From assembly GCA_002313255.1 (NCBI GenBank), contig DCBA01000028.1, positions 1-16,668 on the forward strand: a DNA stretch of 16,668 nucleotides, read 5' to 3'. The stretch's first letter is position 1; the number at the start of each line of letters is the position of its first letter. The notes under the pieces are model-generated. The model did not search any database. It was not told where the DNA came from and saw nothing but the letters and a program-made list of their open reading frames with translations. This document shows positions 13,725 to 16,668 of the stretch, one piece after another. A program made the translations under genes and the position numbers. The stretch is from Gammaproteobacteria bacterium UBA1119 (GTDB taxonomy: Bacteria > Pseudomonadota > Gammaproteobacteria > Pseudomonadales > Azotimanducaceae).

Positions 13725-14330
13725 ATGCCGCGGAGACGCTCGTTTCTTGTGTCCAAAGCGATTGCTTGGACCGGTTTGATACTCATGACGCTGCGGTTGT
13801 CGGTAGCCCTTGAACCGGTACCTGACCGGCTCATTATGAGGATAGGAACTCCCCAAAGTGTGGTGAGCTCGACAACCTGGAATGTTGAACGCAATCAATT
13901 TGCAGGCAAGCTTCACCGTAGTTTTGGGATTCGTTACGAGACGGCGGTGGAATTCTCCGGTTGGATCCTCGAAGCCGCGAAACGCCAACGGCTAAGTTCA
14001 GAATTGGTGGCAAGTCTTGTGTTAACAGAAAGTTCTTTTCGTAAATACGTGACGTCGTCGGTTGGGGCGATTGGACCCGCTCAGATACGCATCGAGTTCT
14101 GGCAGCATTTTTGCGGAATCGTTGACCTTTCGGATCCCGAAGAAAATATATATTGCGGTGCGCAAATTCTTGCTCATTACCAGGAAGTGTGCGGATCGGA
14201 AAGCTGCGCTCTAAAGTCGTACAACCTCGGATTCCGTAACCGCAATCGACAGGACTTCGCTCGAGCGGGCGAGCGCTACCTCCATAAAATCGATCGCCAC
14301 CGCGAGGCGCTATTAGATAGCGCTATTTAA
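13725..14330 (+). CDS. Secreted SLT-type lytic transglycosylase-like protein
   Basis: This 201-residue protein has an N-terminal signal peptide (basic MPRRR, hydrophobic core to about residue 29) and a lysozyme-like SLT domain from about 75 to 195. The catalytic Glu102 lies in LVLTESSFRKY, the GAIGPAQI motif (115-121) replaces the more usual GLMQ, and SYNLG (165-169) matches the late Tyr-Asn motif. Enzymes of this type cleave peptidoglycan between MurNAc and GlcNAc in the periplasm. Four cysteines (130, 144, 156, 161) in the domain could make two disulfides. The start ATG at 13725 has no strong ribosome site; a TTG one codon earlier is also in frame. It converges on the HAD gene and shares its stop bases (TTAA at 14327-14330). 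The family is clear; whether it is a housekeeping enzyme or serves a secretion system is open. Confidence 0.85.
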   Translation: MPRRRSFLVSKAIAWTGLILMTLRLSVALEPVPDRLIMRIGTPQSVVSSTTWNVERNQFAGKLHRSFGIRYETAVEFSGWILEAAKRQRLSSELVASLVLTESSFRKYVTSSVGAIGPAQIRIEFWQHFCGIVDLSDPEENIYCGAQILAHYQEVCGSESCALKSYNLGFRNRNRQDFARAGERYLHKIDRHREALLDSAI

Positions 14331-14950
14331 CCGCCGTCCGATCTCGACGCGGCCAGCGTATCCAGGAAGTCAATCACAACCTTTGGTCTCGTAACGTGCG
14401 TTGCGCATAGCCCTGCTCGTTTCGCCCCGTCAATGTTTGCTTCGTTGTCGTCTAAGAACGCGATATCGGTTGGACGGTACCCCATATCGTTGGCAACCCA
14501 TCGATACGACTCGACGTTTGGCTTTCGGCGACCAATCGCGTAGGACAGATAGGTCTTTTGGAAAAAACTATCCAGTTGCGGATGGTTAGTTCGAGCCGTT
14601 AACGCGGTCCAGTGGGTCTGATTGGTGTTGCTGAAACAATACAGTGGAATTCGTTTTGCGAGCGCTGAGAGCCGGGGAAGTAGGTCTGGAAATGGTTGGC
14701 CGAGAAGCGCATTCCATCCGGTTTTCCAATCGCTCTGGGTGAGGGAAATTCCAAGCTGTTTTTGTAGATGGCTCGTGAATTCAATGAACTCCATCTCCCC
14801 CTTTTCGTGGGCTTTATAGGCCTCTTCGATTTTCCATCGGGCGGCCAAACTTGCCGGGGTCACGGCCGCGGCTTTGCCCCAGTGTTCGAATACTCTCGAA
14901 GGGGCGAGATCAAAGAGCACGCCGCCGATATCAAACAAAATCGCTTTCAT
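14327..14950 (-). CDS. HAD-superfamily phosphatase, YihX-like (glucose 1-phosphate phosphatase type)
   Basis: This is a 207-residue HAD hydrolase. Motif I is LFDIGGVLFD with nucleophile Asp7 and Gly at +2, as in E. coli YihX. Motif II is FSNTN (106-110), Lys143 in RRKP is motif III, and FLDDNEANIDGA (166-176) is motif IV. The helical cap carries AYKAHEKGEM, similar to the HQHERGE stretch of YihX, which hydrolyses alpha-D-glucose 1-phosphate. The ATG at 14950 has GAGG six bases upstream; a TTG two codons earlier is less likely. It lies 102 bases downstream of galM on the same strand, which supports a sugar-phosphate substrate. YihX-like specificity is inferred; other HAD-IA phosphatase substrates remain possible. 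Confidence 0.88.
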   Translation of the reverse strand: MKAILFDIGGVLFDLAPSRVFEHWGKAAAVTPASLAARWKIEEAYKAHEKGEMEFIEFTSHLQKQLGISLTQSDWKTGWNALLGQPFPDLLPRLSALAKRIPLYCFSNTNQTHWTALTARTNHPQLDSFFQKTYLSYAIGRRKPNVESYRWVANDMGYRPTDIAFLDDNEANIDGAKRAGLCATHVTRPKVVIDFLDTLAASRSDGG

Positions 14951-14956
14951 TTGCAA

Positions 14957-14960
14957 CCTC
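14957..14960 (-). promoter_or_regulatory. Ribosome binding site deciding the HAD phosphatase start
   Basis: On the minus strand GAGG lies six bases before the ATG at 14950, favouring it over the TTG at 14956. Confidence 0.6.
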
Positions 14961-15052
14961 GAAATCTATGCGTATAGAACTGGGGTCAACACGAGAGTCC
15001 TTCTCAGCGACAAAATAGCCGAGACCGTACTCCAAATAGGTATTGGAACATT

Positions 15053-16045
15053 TCAATCGTTTATCCGTCCGAAGACAAATTCCGTTGTGGCCGTATAGAT
15101 TTCACCGGGCCTCAAGATCGGGTCAGGATAATTTTTTTGATTGGGTGCGTCAGGAAATTGTTGCGTTTCGAGGCATATTCCTTGGTGAGGTTGATAGACG
15201 ATTCCTTCCTTACCCTGAGCTCGAAGCGTGTTGGTCGTATACAGTTGCATGCTTGGCTGGTCGGTCCGCACGGTCAAAGAACGGCCTGAACTGGGGTCCA
15301 TTACATGTGCTGCCTCTCGTAACCCCTGACCCGTGATGACGAAGGCGTGATCAAATCCGCCCACAGGTTGTATTTGCTCGTGTGTGCTTCCGAGACGATC
15401 ACCAATGCGCGTAGTATTTTGTAGATCGAATGGCGTGTTGGTAACGGATTCGATTCTTCCGAGTTGCGTTAGCTCGGCTGAAACGGGAAGGAAGGTGGCA
15501 GCATTGATGGAAATTTGGTGGTCGTCGATAGCACTGCCCTGGATGCCGCTTAGGTTGTAGTAGTGGTGCGAGGAAAGACTGACGGGGGTCGGCCGAGTGG
15601 TGGTGGCTGAATAACGGAGGCCCAAAGTCATTCGGTGCAAAGTGTATTCGGCAACCACGTTTAATTTCCCGGGGTAGCCACCTTCGCCATCTGGACTGAT
15701 GAGCTCAAAGCGCACGCCTTGATCAATTGCTCCGCTGCTCCACCTTCGAAGCCCGAACCCGTGTTTCCCGCCGTGAAGGTGATGCGGAGGTAAATTGGCG
15801 TCAAGTTCGTACAAGATACCGTCGAGTTGAAAACGGGCATCGGTGATGCGATTGGCGTAACGGCCGACCAGACAATTGAAATGTGGGTGTGGGCGTAAGT
15901 AATCTTCGGATGTGGGACAACCCAGAAGAACGTCTGCCAATAAACCCTGACGATCCGGCGTGAGGATTCGAGTTACGGTAGCGCCGTGATCGATGAGATC
16001 GACCTCCATGCCGGAGTCGGAATCTTTGAGGTGGTACGACAGCAT
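15053..16045 (-). CDS. galM: Aldose 1-epimerase (mutarotase)
   Basis: This is a 330-residue galactose mutarotase-like protein that interconverts alpha and beta anomers of glucose or galactose. The family signatures are GRYANRI (61-67), HHLHGGKHGFG with catalytic His91, and SSHHYYNLSG with catalytic His160. GFDHAF with Asp232 and ICLETQQFPDAPN with general base Glu293 complete the set. The common family form of the second histidine motif is NHSYFNL; here the leading Asn is Ser. There is no signal peptide, so it is cytosolic. The ATG at 16045 has no strong ribosome site. It is the upstream gene of a minus-strand pair with the YihX-like phosphatase and is divergent from the LpxL-family gene across 106 bases (16046-16151), where I see only an isolated -10-like TAGAAT at 16086-16091 on the plus strand. 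Confidence 0.95.
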   Translation of the reverse strand: MLSYHLKDSDSGMEVDLIDHGATVTRILTPDRQGLLADVLLGCPTSEDYLRPHPHFNCLVGRYANRITDARFQLDGILYELDANLPPHHLHGGKHGFGLRRWSSGAIDQGVRFELISPDGEGGYPGKLNVVAEYTLHRMTLGLRYSATTTRPTPVSLSSHHYYNLSGIQGSAIDDHQISINAATFLPVSAELTQLGRIESVTNTPFDLQNTTRIGDRLGSTHEQIQPVGGFDHAFVITGQGLREAAHVMDPSSGRSLTVRTDQPSMQLYTTNTLRAQGKEGIVYQPHQGICLETQQFPDAPNQKNYPDPILRPGEIYTATTEFVFGRIND

Positions 16046-16151
16046 TTGAATCGAGATTGTTCCAGTACACGTCGCTACTTTTCAATAGAATAACCCGGTT
16101 GTGCGACATCCCAATCGTCGAAATCGAGACGTGATCGCGTACGGGCTTGTT

Positions 16152-16668
16152 ATGGCCAGCATCCGCGTCCTCTCCTGGTTGCCCCTCGGGTTAGTCCGTT
16201 GGCTCGGACGTCGTCTTGGCGAATTGATCTGGCTCGGGCGGACGCGCATGCAGCGAAGTACGCGGCGCAACGTCGAACTTGCATACCCCCAAGTCCACGG
16301 GATGGAAAGCCGCCGTCTTGCCATTGAGAGCCTTCGTCAGACCGCGACTATTTATATGGAAAGCGGGATGGTTTGGCACTGGCCGACTCCGAAAATCGAC
16401 GGGTGCTTGTTGAAGGTCCATGGCAGCGGTGTTTTCGGTGAGGACCGTAAGGGGAAGGGGATCCTTATGTTGGTCCCGCACTTCGGTAACTGGGAGGTGC
16501 TCTCGTACTACTTTGCGTCGAAAGGTCCGCTCACTGCCCTCTATGAGAATCGCCAGATCCAAGGCATTGAAGATCAGGTAAACGCGGCGAGGGAGCGGCA
16601 CGGCGGGCGTCTGGTCCCAGCGACTCGGGCGGGGCTACGCACGCTTTTGTTGGCGCTAAGACGGGGTG
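16152..16668 (+). CDS. LpxL/HtrB-family lipid A acyltransferase, N-terminal part, 3' truncated
   Basis: The frame is open from the ATG at 16152 to the window end and gives 172 residues. These proteins sit at the inner membrane and add a secondary acyl chain to lipid A, or act on related lipids. The N-terminus is hydrophobic and basic (SWLPLGLVRWLGRRLG), then RNVELAYP (39-46) matches the family's RN...FP stretch. The catalytic HX4E motif is HFGNWE at 110-115, preceded by GILMLVPH, and LTALYENRQIQGIE (128-140) matches the segment after the active site. A GTG at 16131 in the same frame is a possible alternative start. Full proteins are about 300 residues, so roughly 130 are missing. LpxL, LpxM and LpxP types cannot be told apart from this part. 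Confidence 0.9.
   Translation, partial: MASIRVLSWLPLGLVRWLGRRLGELIWLGRTRMQRSTRRNVELAYPQVHGMESRRLAIESLRQTATIYMESGMVWHWPTPKIDGCLLKVHGSGVFGEDRKGKGILMLVPHFGNWEVLSYYFASKGPLTALYENRQIQGIEDQVNAARERHGGRLVPATRAGLRTLLLALRRG

Noticed and set aside
14963..14989. Possible minus-strand promoter (TTGACC with TAGATT) before the HAD gene
   Set aside because: The spacer is only 15 bases and the predicted start would fall after the ribosome site of the HAD gene, so it could not serve that start.
16191..16601. Minus-strand open frame at the right end
   Set aside because: It is antisense to the LpxL-family frame, which carries the HFGNWE catalytic motif and is the real gene.
1..16668. tRNA, rRNA, CRISPR array, insertion sequence or phage genes
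   Set aside because: I found no cloverleaf, repeat-spacer array, transposase motif or terminal inverted repeats on reading the intergenic gaps; a tRNA or covariance-model scan would be the decisive test.

Overview
The window reads as a chromosomal segment of an uncultured or poorly studied Gram-negative proteobacterium, most likely a gammaproteobacterium. The pointers are a class A PBP1b with an apparent UB2H region and a TPR lipoprotein partner, a DsbA-type thioredoxin, a lipid A-type acyltransferase, two lipoproteins with lipoboxes and a DUF6491-like protein. Base composition is moderate (a little over half GC by eye). Genes are packed tightly on both strands. I see no tRNA, rRNA, insertion sequence, phage gene or CRISPR array. 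Both ends cut genes: a carboxypeptidase M32 at the left edge and an LpxL-family acyltransferase at the right edge.

Layout. (1) 2-1390, plus: the C-terminal half of a carboxypeptidase Taq (M32) and a small DUF6491-like lipoprotein. (2) 1424-3674, plus: a good sigma70-type promoter, then a two-gene unit of a MerR-HTH/TPR protein and a soluble M48 metallopeptidase with a C-terminal TerB-like domain. (3) 7120-3690, minus: an envelope operon of a membrane-anchored DsbA-like protein, PBP1b (mrcB) and an overlapping TPR lipoprotein resembling the PBP1b activator LpoP. The only two cysteines of PBP1b lie close together in its periplasmic tail, which gives the DsbA neighbour a plausible job. (4) 7144-7422, plus: a glutaredoxin-like protein transcribed divergently from dsbA out of a 23-bp gap that contains a perfect inverted repeat carrying a -10-like hexamer on each strand.

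(5) 7526-13502 is the accessory-looking core: three different luciferase-like monooxygenase (LLM, F420/FMN type) oxidoreductases and a split-barrel PPOX/F420-type flavoprotein. With them are an APH-fold phosphotransferase (ACAD10/11 or LvaA type), a PaaI-type hotdog thioesterase and a histidine phosphatase. This looks like a catabolic or detoxification module acting on acyl-CoA or hydroxyacyl substrates with deazaflavin or flavin redox chemistry. It resembles sets best known from Actinobacteria, but the substrate cannot be read from sequence. No F420 biosynthesis gene lies in the window.

(6) 13503-13724 is an AT-rich intergenic island with several stem-loops. It precedes a secreted SLT-type lytic transglycosylase (13725-14330). 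(7) 16045-14327, minus: an aldose 1-epimerase (galM) and a YihX-like HAD phosphatase. YihX releases alpha-D-glucose from glucose 1-phosphate and GalM interconverts glucose anomers, so the pair may act in one sugar route. (8) 16152-end, plus: the N-terminal part of an LpxL/HtrB-family acyltransferase.

The most useful leads are the LLM/PPOX/kinase/thioesterase cluster, the dsbA-mrcB-lpoP envelope operon, the MerR-TPR plus M48-TerB pair, and the symmetrical promoter between dsbA and the glutaredoxin gene.
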